From Streptomyces caelestis (GTDB taxonomy: Bacteria > Actinomycetota > Actinomycetes > Streptomycetales > Streptomycetaceae), in NCBI RefSeq assembly GCF_014205255.1, contig NZ_JACHNE010000001.1, positions 7,750,001-7,814,000 of the forward strand: a stretch of DNA of 64,000 nucleotides, given 5' to 3'. Below, piece by piece: positions 1 through 7,691 of the stretch. Within the stretch, counting starts at the first letter, position 1. Each line of letters opens with the position of its first letter. The position numbers and the translations under genes were made by a program. The notes beneath the pieces are model-generated. The model was not told where the DNA came from. It saw only the letters and a program-made list of their open reading frames with translations, and did no database searches.

Positions 1-155
1 TCGAGACCTGGTACGCGATGTCCGTGCTGCTGGAAGGCGGCCTCGACCTCGCGCCCGTGATCACCGGCCGGTACGGCTTCCGCGACTTCGAGGCGGCGTT
101 CGCCGACGCGGCGAGCGGCCGCGGCGGCAAGGTCATCCTCGACTGGACCGCGTAA
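1..155 (+). CDS. tdh: L-threonine 3-dehydrogenase, C-terminal end (partial)
   Basis: Only the last 50 codons are present; the gene enters from the left edge in the frame that begins at base 3 and stops with TAA at 153-155. The visible tail (ITGRYGFRDFEAAF, then GKVILDW) matches the C-terminus of zinc-dependent threonine dehydrogenase, a medium-chain dehydrogenase that oxidises L-threonine to 2-amino-3-ketobutyrate. The next gene, 34 bases on in the same direction, encodes the enzyme that uses that product. The catalytic zinc site and NAD fold lie outside the window, so the assignment rests on the tail and on the neighbour. Confidence 0.85.
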   Translation, partial: ETWYAMSVLLEGGLDLAPVITGRYGFRDFEAAFADAASGRGGKVILDWTA

Positions 156-189
156 CTCCCCCTCACCGCCAAGCACTTCAGGAGCCCTC

Positions 190-1401
190 ATGTTCGACTC
201 CGTGCGCGACGACCTGCGCGCCACCCTCGACGAGATCCGCGCCGCCGGACTGCACAAGCCCGAGCGCGTGATCGGCAGCCCGCAGTCCGCCACCGTGAAC
301 GTCACCGCGGGCGGCCGGCCGGGCGAGGTCCTCAACTTCTGCGCCAACAACTACCTCGGCCTCGCCGACCACCCCGAGGTCGTCGCCGCCGCCCACGAGG
401 CCCTGGACCGCTGGGGCTACGGCATGGCGTCCGTCCGCTTCATCTGCGGCACCCAGGAGGTGCACAAGGAACTGGAGGCGCGGCTGTCGGCGTTCCTCGG
501 CCAGGAGGACACGATCCTGTACTCCTCCTGCTTCGACGCCAACGGCGGCGTGTTCGAGACGCTGCTCGGCCCCGAGGACGCGGTCATCTCCGACGCGCTC
601 AACCACGCGTCGATCATCGACGGCATCCGGCTGTCCAAGGCCCGCCGCCTGCGGTACGCCAACCGTGATCTGGCCGAGCTGGAGGCCCGGCTGAAGGAGG
701 CCTCCGACGCGCGCCGGAGGCTGATCGTCACCGACGGCGTCTTCTCCATGGACGGCTACGTCGCCCCGCTGCGCGAGATCTGCGACCTCGCCGACCGCTA
801 CGACGCGATGGTCATGGTCGACGACTCGCACGCCGTCGGCTTCGTCGGCCCCGGCGGCCGCGGCACACCCGAGCTGCACGGCGTCATGGACCGCGTCGAC
901 ATCATCACCGGCACCCTCGGCAAGGCGCTCGGCGGCGCCTCGGGCGGTTACGTCGCGGCCCGTGCCGAGATCGTCGCCCTGCTGCGCCAGCGCTCCCGGC
1001 CGTACCTCTTCTCCAACACCCTCGCCCCGGTGATCGCGGCGGCCTCCCTGAAGGTGCTCGACCTTCTGGAGTCGGCGGACGACCTGCGCGTCCGGCTCGC
1101 CGAGAACACGGCCCTCTTCCGCAGCCGCATGACCGAGGAGGGCTTCGACGTCCTGCCCGGTGACCACCCCATCGCCCCGGTGATGATCGGCGACGCGGCG
1201 GTCGCCGGGCGCATGGCGGAGCTGCTGCTGGAGCGCGGTGTGTACGTGATCGGCTTCTCGTACCCGGTCGTCCCGCAGGGCCAGGCCCGGATCCGCGTCC
1301 AGCTGTCGGCCGCGCACTCGACGCAGGACGTCAACCGCGCGGTCGACGCCTTCGTGGCGGCACGGGCGGAGCTGGCCGGCTCGGAAACACCGGCGACCTG
1401 A
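190..1401 (+). CDS. kbl: Glycine C-acetyltransferase (2-amino-3-ketobutyrate CoA ligase)
   Basis: A fold-type I PLP enzyme of 403 residues, the usual family length. It cleaves 2-amino-3-ketobutyrate with CoA to glycine and acetyl-CoA, the second step of threonine breakdown after Tdh. Visible features are the N-terminal FCANNYLGL block, DDSHAVGF (about 211-218) for cofactor binding, and TGTLGKALGG, whose Lys245 should carry the PLP. The ATG at 190 follows an AGGAG ribosome site at 179-183. It is very probably co-transcribed with tdh. The C-terminal PVVPQGQARIRVQLSA block is complete, and nothing suggests loss of function. Confidence 0.96.
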   Translation: MFDSVRDDLRATLDEIRAAGLHKPERVIGSPQSATVNVTAGGRPGEVLNFCANNYLGLADHPEVVAAAHEALDRWGYGMASVRFICGTQEVHKELEARLSAFLGQEDTILYSSCFDANGGVFETLLGPEDAVISDALNHASIIDGIRLSKARRLRYANRDLAELEARLKEASDARRRLIVTDGVFSMDGYVAPLREICDLADRYDAMVMVDDSHAVGFVGPGGRGTPELHGVMDRVDIITGTLGKALGGASGGYVAARAEIVALLRQRSRPYLFSNTLAPVIAAASLKVLDLLESADDLRVRLAENTALFRSRMTEEGFDVLPGDHPIAPVMIGDAAVAGRMAELLLERGVYVIGFSYPVVPQGQARIRVQLSAAHSTQDVNRAVDAFVAARAELAGSETPAT

Positions 1402-1414
1402 GAGAATCGATCGC

Positions 1415-2317
1415 ATGATCGAAGCGCGGCGGCTCCACATCCTCCGTGCGGTGGCCGACCACCGTACGGTGACGGCGGCTGCCGCCGCGCTGTACCTGAC
1501 CCCGTCGGCCGTGTCCCAGCAGCTCGCCGCGCTGGAGCAGGAGACCGGGCACCGGCTCGTCGAGCGCGGGGCCAAGGGCGTACGCCTCACCCCCGCCGGT
1601 GAGATCCTGCTCAGCCACACCAACGCGGTCCTCGCCCAACTGGAGCGGGCCGAGGCCGAACTGGCCGCCTACAGCTCGGGAGCCGCCGGCACCGTCACCG
1701 TCGCCTCCTTCGCGACCGGCATCGCCCTGGTCGTCGCGCCCGCGGTGGCCCGCCTCGCCGAGTCGGCGCCCGGGATCCGCATCCGCGTCCAGGACGCCGA
1801 GGGCGACGCCAGCCTGCCGATGGTGCTGGACCGGCAGGTCGATGTCGCCGTCGCCGTCGAGTACCGGGGCGCCCCGCCCGCCGACGACCCGCGACTGACC
1901 CACGTACCGCTGTACGCCGAGCCCTTCGACGCGGTCGTGCCGGTCACTCACCGTCTGGCCGACGCGGCGGAGGTCCCGCTCGCCGAACTGGCCAAGGACG
2001 CGTGGATCGGCCCGTACCCCGGCAACCCCTGCCATGACGTGGTGGTCCTGGCCTGCGAGAACGCCGGCTTCCAGCCCCGTATGGAGCACTCCTCGGACGA
2101 CTTCCGCGCGGTCGTCGCCCTCGCCTCCGCCGACGCGGGCGTCGCCCTCGTGCCGCGCTCGGCGCTGCGCGGCATGGACCTCGCCGGAGTGGTCGTCCGC
2201 CCCGTCGACGGCACGGCCCCCACCCGGCGGGTCTTCGCCGCCGTACGCCGGGGAGCCGAGGAGCATCCCCTGATCCGCCCGGTGCTGGACGCGCTCGGTG
2301 CGGCGGCGCAGGTGTGA
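1415..2317 (+). CDS. LysR family transcriptional regulator
   Basis: A 300-residue LysR-type regulator. Residues 1-60 form the winged helix-turn-helix (AAAALYLTPSAVSQQLAALE), and the rest is a periplasmic-binding-like effector domain. It starts 13 bases after the kbl stop and so may be part of the tdh-kbl transcript, which is unusual for LysR genes because they are more often divergent from their targets. Effector and targets are unknown. The position allows control of threonine/glycine catabolism, but no separate operator was found. Confidence 0.9.
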   Translation: MIEARRLHILRAVADHRTVTAAAAALYLTPSAVSQQLAALEQETGHRLVERGAKGVRLTPAGEILLSHTNAVLAQLERAEAELAAYSSGAAGTVTVASFATGIALVVAPAVARLAESAPGIRIRVQDAEGDASLPMVLDRQVDVAVAVEYRGAPPADDPRLTHVPLYAEPFDAVVPVTHRLADAAEVPLAELAKDAWIGPYPGNPCHDVVVLACENAGFQPRMEHSSDDFRAVVALASADAGVALVPRSALRGMDLAGVVVRPVDGTAPTRRVFAAVRRGAEEHPLIRPVLDALGAAAQV

Positions 2318-2337
2318 GGCCTCGTTAACGCGGCTGT

Positions 2338-2368
2338 CTCATATCCGGGATAGCATCCCAGATATGAG
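2338..2368. promoter_or_regulatory. 31-bp near-perfect palindrome over the start codon of the XRE-cupin gene
   Basis: The outer arms CTCATATC (2338-2345) and GATATGAG (2361-2368) are exact reverse complements. Nested inside are GGGAT (2347-2351) and ATCCC (2355-2359). The ATG of the downstream regulator (2364-2366) lies within the right arm. The likely role is an autoregulatory operator on a leaderless or very short-leader transcript, since no purine-rich ribosome site precedes the ATG. Confidence 0.6.
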
Positions 2369-2936
2369 AAGCGACGACGCGGACGAGGTCGACGCCCGGC
2401 TGGGTGCCCGCCTGGCCGAGCTGCGGACCGAACACGGCTACTCCCTGGGCGAGTTGGCGGACCGCAGCGGAGTGAGCCGCTCCACGCTGTCCCGCGCCGA
2501 GCGGGCGGAGATCAGCCCCACGGCCTCCCTCCTGAACCGCCTGTGCGCCGTCTACGGGCGGACCATGTCCCAGCTGCTCAGCGAGGTCGAGGCCGAACCG
2601 GCCCCCGTGGTGCGGACCGCCGACCAGCCCGTCTGGCAGGACCAGGCCTCCGGCTTCGTACGGCGGTCCGTGTCGCCGCCTCACGCAGCCCTGCGCGGCG
2701 AACTCGTCGAGGGACGCCTCACCGCCGACGCCGACATCGCCTACGACCGTCCGCCCGTGGCCGGTCTGGAGCAGCACATCTGGGTCCTGGAAGGGGCCCT
2801 CGACGTGACCGCACAGGACACCGAACACCACCTCGGCACCGGAGACTGCCTGCGGATGCGTGTGTGGGGCCCCACCCGGTTCCGGTGCGCCGCTCCCGAG
2901 GGCGTCCGGTATCTGCTGGCGGTGGTGCGGCCGTGA
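2364..2936 (+). CDS. XRE family regulator with C-terminal cupin domain
   Basis: A 190-residue protein. An N-terminal Cro/C1-type helix-turn-helix (about 13-70; LGELADRSGVSRSTLSRAE) is followed by a small cupin barrel (about 110-185) that probably senses a ligand, the common XRE-cupin layout. The ATG at 2364 is preferred because it opens the conserved part; longer in-frame starts would add Arg-rich sequence copied from the end of the LysR gene. The start lies inside a 31-bp palindrome. The stop overlaps the GTG of the next gene (GTGA), so the acetyltransferase is translationally coupled and a likely target or partner. Confidence 0.88.
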   Translation: MRSDDADEVDARLGARLAELRTEHGYSLGELADRSGVSRSTLSRAERAEISPTASLLNRLCAVYGRTMSQLLSEVEAEPAPVVRTADQPVWQDQASGFVRRSVSPPHAALRGELVEGRLTADADIAYDRPPVAGLEQHIWVLEGALDVTAQDTEHHLGTGDCLRMRVWGPTRFRCAAPEGVRYLLAVVRP

Positions 2937-3460
2937 TCCGTCTGGACGATACTCAACTGCTCCGGTGCGCCGGGGAGTTGGCGGACCTGTTGACCGACAC
3001 CGTGAACGGCGGTGCCTCGGTCGGCTTCCTCGCCCCGCTCGACCGTGCCGAGGCGCTCGCCTGGTGGGAGGAACGGGCCGCCGACGTGGCAGCGGGACGG
3101 CTCGCCGTGTGGGCTGCGCACGACCGGGACCGGGTGCTGGGCACCGTGAGCCTGGCCTTCCCCGCCAAGCCGAACAGCCGCCACCGCGCCGAAGTCGTCA
3201 AACTCATGGTGCACCCGGACGCCCGCGGCCGTGGCCTCGGACGCCGGCTCCTGGCCACGGCGGAGGGCGCCGCCGCCGAGGCAGGCGTCACCCTCCTGCA
3301 CCTGGACACCGAGGCCGGCAGCCCCGCCGAGCGGCTGTACCGGGCCACCGGCTGGACCGCGATCGGCTCGATCCCCGACTACGCGGCGAGCCCCGACGGG
3401 GAGCTGCGCCCGACGACGATCTACTACAAGCGCGTACCGGCAACCGCTCTCACCAGGTGA
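2933..3460 (+). CDS. GNAT family N-acetyltransferase
   Basis: A 175-residue acetyltransferase of the GNAT fold. The acetyl-CoA pyrophosphate loop is VHPDARGRGLGRRLL (from about residue 93), followed by LYRATGWTAIGSIPDYA near the C-terminus, typical of small-molecule GNATs. The GTG start at 2933 overlaps the stop of the XRE-cupin gene by four bases. The substrate cannot be read from sequence. Coupling to a ligand-sensing regulator suggests inducible modification of a small amine, perhaps a toxic compound; that is inference. Confidence 0.88.
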   Translation: MIRLDDTQLLRCAGELADLLTDTVNGGASVGFLAPLDRAEALAWWEERAADVAAGRLAVWAAHDRDRVLGTVSLAFPAKPNSRHRAEVVKLMVHPDARGRGLGRRLLATAEGAAAEAGVTLLHLDTEAGSPAERLYRATGWTAIGSIPDYAASPDGELRPTTIYYKRVPATALTR

Positions 3461-3490
3461 TTGTCAGTGGCAGCCGATACCGTGCCTGCC

Positions 3491-3850
3491 ATGCCGGATG
3501 CCGAAGACGTACGACGTATCGCTCTGTCCCTGCCGGAGACGACGGAGAAGATCGCCTGGAGCATGCCCACGTTCCGGGTCGCGGGAAAGATGTTCGCCAC
3601 GCTGCCGGAGGACGAGACGTCCCTCGCCGTGCGCTGCCCCAAGGAGGAGCGGGACGAACTGGTGCTCGCCGAGCCGGAGAAGTTCTGGATCGCCGACCAC
3701 GAGGCGCAGTTCGCCTGGGTCAGGGCCCGGCTCGACGCGCTGGAGGACGAGGGCGAGCTGCGGGACATCCTGGCCGACTCCTGGCGCCAGGCCGCCCCGC
3801 CCCGACTCCTGGAGGCCCACCCCGGGTTGGGCCCCGTGGCGGGGGAGTGA
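3491..3850 (+). CDS. MmcQ/YjbR family protein
   Basis: A 119-residue protein of the MmcQ/YjbR group (CyaY-like fold, often called DNA-binding although the biochemistry is thin). Conserved blocks are ALSLPETTEKIAW near the N-terminus and WVRARLDAL in the middle. The ATG at 3491 is chosen; TTG 3461 and GTG 3467 lie in frame upstream but add unconserved residues next to the GNAT stop. It converges on the transketolase genes with only 13 bases between the stops. Confidence 0.82.
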   Translation: MPDAEDVRRIALSLPETTEKIAWSMPTFRVAGKMFATLPEDETSLAVRCPKEERDELVLAEPEKFWIADHEAQFAWVRARLDALEDEGELRDILADSWRQAAPPRLLEAHPGLGPVAGE

Positions 3851-3863
3851 CCTCCTCCGGGTC

Positions 3864-4775
3864 TCACGCGGGAGCCGCCGCCCCGACGAAACCCCCGATG
3901 CGCTCCCGCAGTGACCGGGCGTCGAGGCCATGGGCGGCGGCATGCTCCTCCACCTGCCCGTACCGCCGCAGTTCCCGACGGCCCACGCCCAACCCCAGCA
4001 CCCGGTGCGGCACCTCGGACAGCGCGTCGCTCGCCGCGGCCGTCGAGGTGCCCGCCAGGTAGGGCTCGACGAGCACGACGTCCGTCCCGGCCACCCGGGT
4101 GACCCGGCGCAGGGCGGCCCCGTCGAAGGGGCGGACGGTGGTCGCGTACAGGACCGTGACGTCGAGGCCCTCGGTGGCGGCGAGCACGGTGTCGAGCAGG
4201 GGCCCGACGGCGACCACGACACCGGAGCGCCCCTCGCGGACGGTGCGGAAGCGCTCCCCGTCGACGGGCAGCGCCCGCCCGTTGGACTGGAGGGACAGCC
4301 GCACGTACACCTTGTCGTCGCCCGCGGCGACCGCGTGCCGCAGCAGCGTCTCGGCCTCGTCCGGGTGGCCCGGCACATGGACGGTCCAGCCGTCCAGCGT
4401 GTCGAGCAGCGCCACGTCGCCCGGCGCCATGTGGGTGTAGCCGCCCGCCGGCCAGTCGAAGGAGGCGGCGGCGCTCACCAGCACCGCGCCCGCGTCCTGG
4501 TGCCCGAGATCCAGCTTGACCTGCTCGAAGGGCCGCTCGACGAGAAAGCTGGCGAAGGTGTGCACGACGGGCCGCAGCCCGGTCAGCGCCAGCCCGGCCG
4601 CCGCCCCGACCAGGAGCTGCTCGCGGATGCCGACGTTGACGACCCGGTCGGGATGGCGGCGGGCGGCCTCGGCGAAGCCGTCCGCGCCGATCTCGGCCAG
4701 GACCACGGCGACGCGGGGATCCTCGTCGAGCAGCCGGGAGACGACAGGGGCGAAACGGTCACGCATGGTGTCCAT
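3864..4775 (-). CDS. Transketolase, C-terminal subunit
   Basis: A 303-residue pyrimidine-binding plus C-terminal half of a split transketolase. VNVGIREQ (about 44-52) carries the catalytic Glu that activates thiamine diphosphate, and the GGYTHMAPGDVALL and VVLVEPYLAG regions follow in order. Such two-gene transketolases of actinobacteria form an alpha2-beta2 enzyme with the upstream subunit and transfer two-carbon ketol units between sugars. The ATG at 4775 has an AGGAAG site upstream; ATG 4766 is the alternative. The upstream gene reads into it out of frame (see that entry). Confidence 0.9.
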   Translation of the reverse strand: MDTMRDRFAPVVSRLLDEDPRVAVVLAEIGADGFAEAARRHPDRVVNVGIREQLLVGAAAGLALTGLRPVVHTFASFLVERPFEQVKLDLGHQDAGAVLVSAAASFDWPAGGYTHMAPGDVALLDTLDGWTVHVPGHPDEAETLLRHAVAAGDDKVYVRLSLQSNGRALPVDGERFRTVREGRSGVVVAVGPLLDTVLAATEGLDVTVLYATTVRPFDGAALRRVTRVAGTDVVLVEPYLAGTSTAAASDALSEVPHRVLGLGVGRRELRRYGQVEEHAAAHGLDARSLRERIGGFVGAAAPA

Positions 4776-5506
4776 GGAGTTCTGCTTCCTTTCCGGCGGG
4801 GGGACCAGGCGGACTTGGGCTCGACCCGGGCCACGACCACGTGCGGGCGGCGCGGGTGCGGTGCGGTGCAGGCGGCGTACAGCGCCTCGTGGTCACGGCC
4901 GTCGACGGTCAGCGCGGACCAGCCCGCGGCTTCGAAGCGGGCGGCGATCCCGCCGGGGCGCCCGTATGTCGCGGAGGAGTTGTCGACGACGACGGTGTGC
5001 AGCCGGTCGAGCCCGGCGGGCCCGGCGAAGGCGATCGCCTCGTGGTTGCTGCCCTCGTCCAGCTCGGCGTCGCCGATCAGCGCCCACACCCGCGGCTCGT
5101 CGAGCCCCTGGGCCCGCAGCCCCAGTGCCGTCCCGACGGCGATCGGCAGCCCGTGCCCGAGTGATCCGCTGCCGATCTCGGCCCCCGGTACGAGCGTGCG
5201 GTCGGGATGGTGGCCGAGCGGGGAGTCGTAGGAGCCGAAGCCGGGCAGCCACTCCACCGGCAGGAAGCCCTTGGCGGCCAGCACGGCGTAGTACGCCATC
5301 GGCCCGTGCCCCTTCGACAGCAGGAACCGGTCCCGCTCCGGGTCGGCCATCCGCTCCGGGCTCACCCGCAGCACCCGGTCGTACAGCACCCACAGCACGT
5401 CCAGCGTCGACGTCGCGGCCGGGCCGTGCTTCTCGTCGCCGGTCATCAGGCCCATGAGTCCCGGCAGGTCGGCGTACGTGTGCGTCATGTCCGTCGCGTT
5501 GGTCAT
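4583..5506 (-). CDS. Transketolase, N-terminal subunit (3' end possibly frameshifted)
   Basis: The thiamine diphosphate pyrophosphate-binding half of a split transketolase. It shows SKGHGPMAYYAVLAAKG, SLGHGLPIAVG and GDAELDEGSNHEA in family order. The ATG at 5506 fits a promoter that would give a leaderless transcript. The family-like sequence ends at RVEPKSAWSP; the final 60-odd residues are a Ser/Pro/Arg-rich out-of-frame reading of the next gene. Removing one base from the run of six G on the + strand (4798-4803) would give a stop at 4759-4761 and a 248-residue protein that overlaps the next start by a few bases, the usual arrangement. The gene is therefore probably real, with a sequencing or biological frameshift at the end. 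Confidence 0.82.
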   Translation of the reverse strand: MTNATDMTHTYADLPGLMGLMTGDEKHGPAATSTLDVLWVLYDRVLRVSPERMADPERDRFLLSKGHGPMAYYAVLAAKGFLPVEWLPGFGSYDSPLGHHPDRTLVPGAEIGSGSLGHGLPIAVGTALGLRAQGLDEPRVWALIGDAELDEGSNHEAIAFAGPAGLDRLHTVVVDNSSATYGRPGGIAARFEAAGWSALTVDGRDHEALYAACTAPHPRRPHVVVARVEPKSAWSPRRKGSRTPWTPCVTVSPLSSPGCSTRIPASPWSWPRSARTASPRPPAAIPTGSSTSASASSSWSGRRPGWR

Positions 5507-5513
5507 GTGCACG

Positions 5514-5544
5514 AGCGTGCAACCTCAGCCAATGTTGAGGTCAA
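5514..5544 (-). promoter_or_regulatory. MerR-type promoter/operator of the transketolase operon
   Basis: Read on the minus strand, TTGACC (5544-5539) serves as -35. It is followed by the imperfect 18-bp dyad CCTCAACATTGGCTGAGG (5540-5523). A spacer of 19 bases leads to CACGCT (5519-5514) as -10. A long 19-bp spacer with the dyad between the elements is the hallmark of MerR-family promoters, and the dyad resembles SoxR-like sites with CCTCAA half-sites. The predicted transcript start falls on the ATG at 5506. No MerR gene is present in the window. Confidence 0.5.
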
Positions 5545-5642
5545 GCGACGGGTGCCCGGAAACGGATGCGCGATCACCGGCGCGAGTGCGGTATTGTTTC
5601 CCTGCGCGTTCGGCCGAGGGAATCCCCAGGTCAGACGGGCAA

Positions 5643-5716
<74 letters not shown>

Positions 5717-5736
5717 CTGGAGAAATTCGCGGGTCA

Positions 5737-5768
5737 GGGCCGGTTTCGGAGTCATCCGAAGCCGGCCC
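5737..5768 (+). terminator. Hairpin terminator after tRNA-Pro copy 1
   Basis: GGGCCGGTTTCGGA (5737-5750) pairs with TCCGAAGCCGGCCC (5755-5768) around a GTCA loop, with one G-T pair, followed by TTGAT. It probably ends the tRNA transcript. Copy 2 has a nearly identical hairpin in the same place. Confidence 0.7.
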
Positions 5769-5798
5769 TTGATCATTCTTGGGTACCAGTTGGGGACC
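5769..5798 (+). repeat. 30-bp element shared downstream of tRNA-Pro copies 1 and 2
   Basis: TTGATCATTCTTGGG is followed by a doubled TTGGGGACC-type motif. The element matches 31690-31719 at 29 of 30 positions. It is absent after copy 3. It may be a relic of the attachment region of integrating elements. Confidence 0.6.
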
Positions 5799-5814
5799 GT
5801 CGTCCTTGACCTTG

Positions 5815-5845
5815 ACCGCTGTACGGACGAATGCCGTACAGCGGT
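5815..5845. terminator. Strong inverted repeat downstream of the SnoaL-like gene
   Basis: ACCGCTGTACGG (5815-5826) and CCGTACAGCGGT (5834-5845) form a perfect 12-bp stem with a 7-base loop. It lies just past the stop of the leftward YceI/SnoaL-like operon and is best read as that operon's terminator. There is no T tract, so an operator role is possible. Confidence 0.5.
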
Positions 5846-5894
5846 CACTGGCGCATGATTGATGCTTAAAGCAAGCCCTCGCGGCGGAATGGGC

Positions 5895-6839
5895 TCAGAA
5901 CATGGTGTTTTCGTTGAGGGCGGTCTCCGGCACGTCCTGGACGGAGTCCCAGTGCTCGAGGATCTTGCCGTGCTTGCCGACGCGGAAGATGTCCACCACG
6001 GCCTGGCCGCGGTCCTCGGGGCTGAGGCGGTAGTGGGCGTGGACGGCCACGAGGTCGCCTTCGGCGATGACGCGCTTGCGTTCCACGATCAGGTTCGGGA
6101 ACTGCTGGAAGAAGTTGGTGAACTGCTCGCGCAGGCCGGCCGAGCCGTTGGGGGTGGTGGGGTTGTGCTGGTAGTACTCCGGCGTCAGGTACCTGACCGC
6201 GTCGGGGTTCTTGTCGATGAGGAGTGTGTCGAAGTAGGCGGTCGCGACCTTCCGGCTGAAGGGGGTCATCCAGCGGGGGCCGGGCTGGTTCGTGCGCGGC
6301 TGACTGACTGTGCCGAACATGTCGTTGCCGTTGACGGTGGTCTCCGGTACCTCCTGGACCACGTCCCAGTGCTCGGCGATCATGCCCTTCTTGTCGAAGC
6401 GGAAGATGTCGACCACGGACGAACCGCGGGTGCCGGGCTGGAAGACCGGGTTGGAGTGCACCATGACCAGGTCGCCCTGGGCGAGGACCCGCTTGACGTT
6501 GTACACGTGGTCCGGGAACTGCGCGGTCCAGTCGCGGATGAAGTTCTTGATCGCCTCCCGGCCGTCGGGGGCCATCGGGTTGTGCTGGATGTAGTCCGCG
6601 CGGATGTACTGGTCGGCGACCTTGAGGTTGCCTTCCTCGAAGAGCTGCCTGAGCACGTGGACGGCGACGCGCTTGTTGCGCTCCTCGGTGTAGGGGTTCC
6701 CCTGCCGGGAGTCCGCGACGGTCGGAGAGGAGGAGGGGGCGGACGCCGTGGCGGCGGGCGCGAACCCGGCCATGGATCCGACGGTTGCCGCGGCCAGCAG
6801 AGCGGCGACGGTCCTCTTGGACAAGTGGGTGTTGCTCAT
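5895..6839 (-). CDS. Secreted tandem SnoaL-like (NTF2-fold) protein
   Basis: A 314-residue protein. It has an N-terminal export signal (Lys/Arg, a hydrophobic stretch around 10-22, then Ala-rich sequence) and two related SnoaL-like halves (about 40-165 and 180-305). Each half carries a YIQHNP or YYQHNP block and ends in an EHWD..Q(E/D)VPET block. Single-domain relatives are described as SnoaL-like aldol-condensation enzymes, but no substrate is known here. The ATG at 6839 is chosen because GGAGAA lies seven bases upstream; an in-frame TTG at 6854 is unlikely. It lies 41 bases after the YceI gene and probably shares its transcript. Confidence 0.85.
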   Translation of the reverse strand: MSNTHLSKRTVAALLAAATVGSMAGFAPAATASAPSSSPTVADSRQGNPYTEERNKRVAVHVLRQLFEEGNLKVADQYIRADYIQHNPMAPDGREAIKNFIRDWTAQFPDHVYNVKRVLAQGDLVMVHSNPVFQPGTRGSSVVDIFRFDKKGMIAEHWDVVQEVPETTVNGNDMFGTVSQPRTNQPGPRWMTPFSRKVATAYFDTLLIDKNPDAVRYLTPEYYQHNPTTPNGSAGLREQFTNFFQQFPNLIVERKRVIAEGDLVAVHAHYRLSPEDRGQAVVDIFRVGKHGKILEHWDSVQDVPETALNENTMF

Positions 6840-6880
6840 GACGATGTTCTCCAATGCGGTACTGCGATGGGAAAGGTGGA

Positions 6881-7600
6881 TTACGCGGGGGTGAAGGCGA
6901 GGAGGAACTCGACGGTCCCCTCGTCCTCGACGGTGATCCCGCCGAAGTTCGGTGCGTCGATGCCGTAATCGGCGAAGGTGATGGGGATCGAGCCGTTCGC
7001 ACGGAAGCCGGCGGCTGTGCGCTGGGCGGTGAGGTCGAAGGTGACGGGGTTCGTCTCGCCGTGGACGGTCAGATTCCCCGTTGCCTCGCCGGTGACTTGT
7101 TCGTTCACGTCCGGCACCGAGCCGAAGTCAACGGGCTCGGTGAGCTCGAAGGTGGCGTTGGGGTACCGCTCGGTGTTCATGACCCGGCCGCGGAACTGGC
7201 TGTCGCGCTGGGCGGAGTCGCTCCGCACCGATGCCAGGTCGACGGTGAAGCTCCCGCTGACGGCCCGGGTGCCCTCGATCTCCAGCTCTCCGGTGACCTG
7301 GCCGGTGCGGCCCACGGCCGTGGTGTTCTGGCCGAAGAGCACCTCGTCGACGCGGTAGCCGGCCTGTGAACCGTTCCCGACCCGCCAGCTGCCCTCGACG
7401 CTCTGGCCCGCCTGATCGCCGGAGCCGGAGTCGGAGGTGCTCTCCGGTGCGGCCGGTGGACTCTCGAGTGACAGCGAGGCTGGTGGGTCGTCCTGGATGT
7501 AGTTGATGTAGACGTACGGGCCTCCGACGCCCACGAGGGCGGCGGCGGCAGCGCCGACGATCAGCCAGCGCTTCCAGCGTCTGGATGTGGTGCGTGCCAT
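6881..7600 (-). CDS. YceI family protein with N-terminal membrane anchor
   Basis: A 239-residue protein. One membrane segment lies near the N-terminus (about 13-30). A Ser/Gly/Asp-rich linker and a YceI lipocalin-like beta-barrel follow (about 70-238; VDLASVRSDSAQRDSQFRG and FADYGIDAPNFGG blocks). YceI barrels bind isoprenoid or other lipophilic ligands, and the barrel should face outside the membrane. ATG 7600 follows GGAGGAA. A palindromic site overlaps the predicted -35 region. It heads the operon with the SnoaL-like gene. Confidence 0.9.
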   Translation of the reverse strand: MARTTSRRWKRWLIVGAAAAALVGVGGPYVYINYIQDDPPASLSLESPPAAPESTSDSGSGDQAGQSVEGSWRVGNGSQAGYRVDEVLFGQNTTAVGRTGQVTGELEIEGTRAVSGSFTVDLASVRSDSAQRDSQFRGRVMNTERYPNATFELTEPVDFGSVPDVNEQVTGEATGNLTVHGETNPVTFDLTAQRTAAGFRANGSIPITFADYGIDAPNFGGITVEDEGTVEFLLAFTPA

Positions 7601-7636
7601 TGGTTCCTCCGAGAGCGGGATAATCGAGTGGATGAT

Positions 7637-7650
7637 CTTGAAGTTTCAAG
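7637..7650. promoter_or_regulatory. MarR-type operator upstream of yceI
   Basis: CTTGAAGTTTCAAG has perfect 6-bp arms (CTTGAA/TTCAAG). On the minus strand TTGAAA inside it can act as -35, with GATTAT 18 bases further as -10. A repressor bound here would block transcription. Sites of this shape are typical of MarR-family repressors; no marR gene is in the window. Confidence 0.5.
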
Positions 7651-7691
7651 CAATGGAGTAGGGGTCCGCCCGGCCCATGAACGCCATCAGG

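Noticed and set aside
3461..3490. Longer start (TTG 3461) for the MmcQ/YjbR gene
   Set aside because: It adds ten unconserved residues directly at the GNAT stop; the ATG at 3491 fits the family start better.
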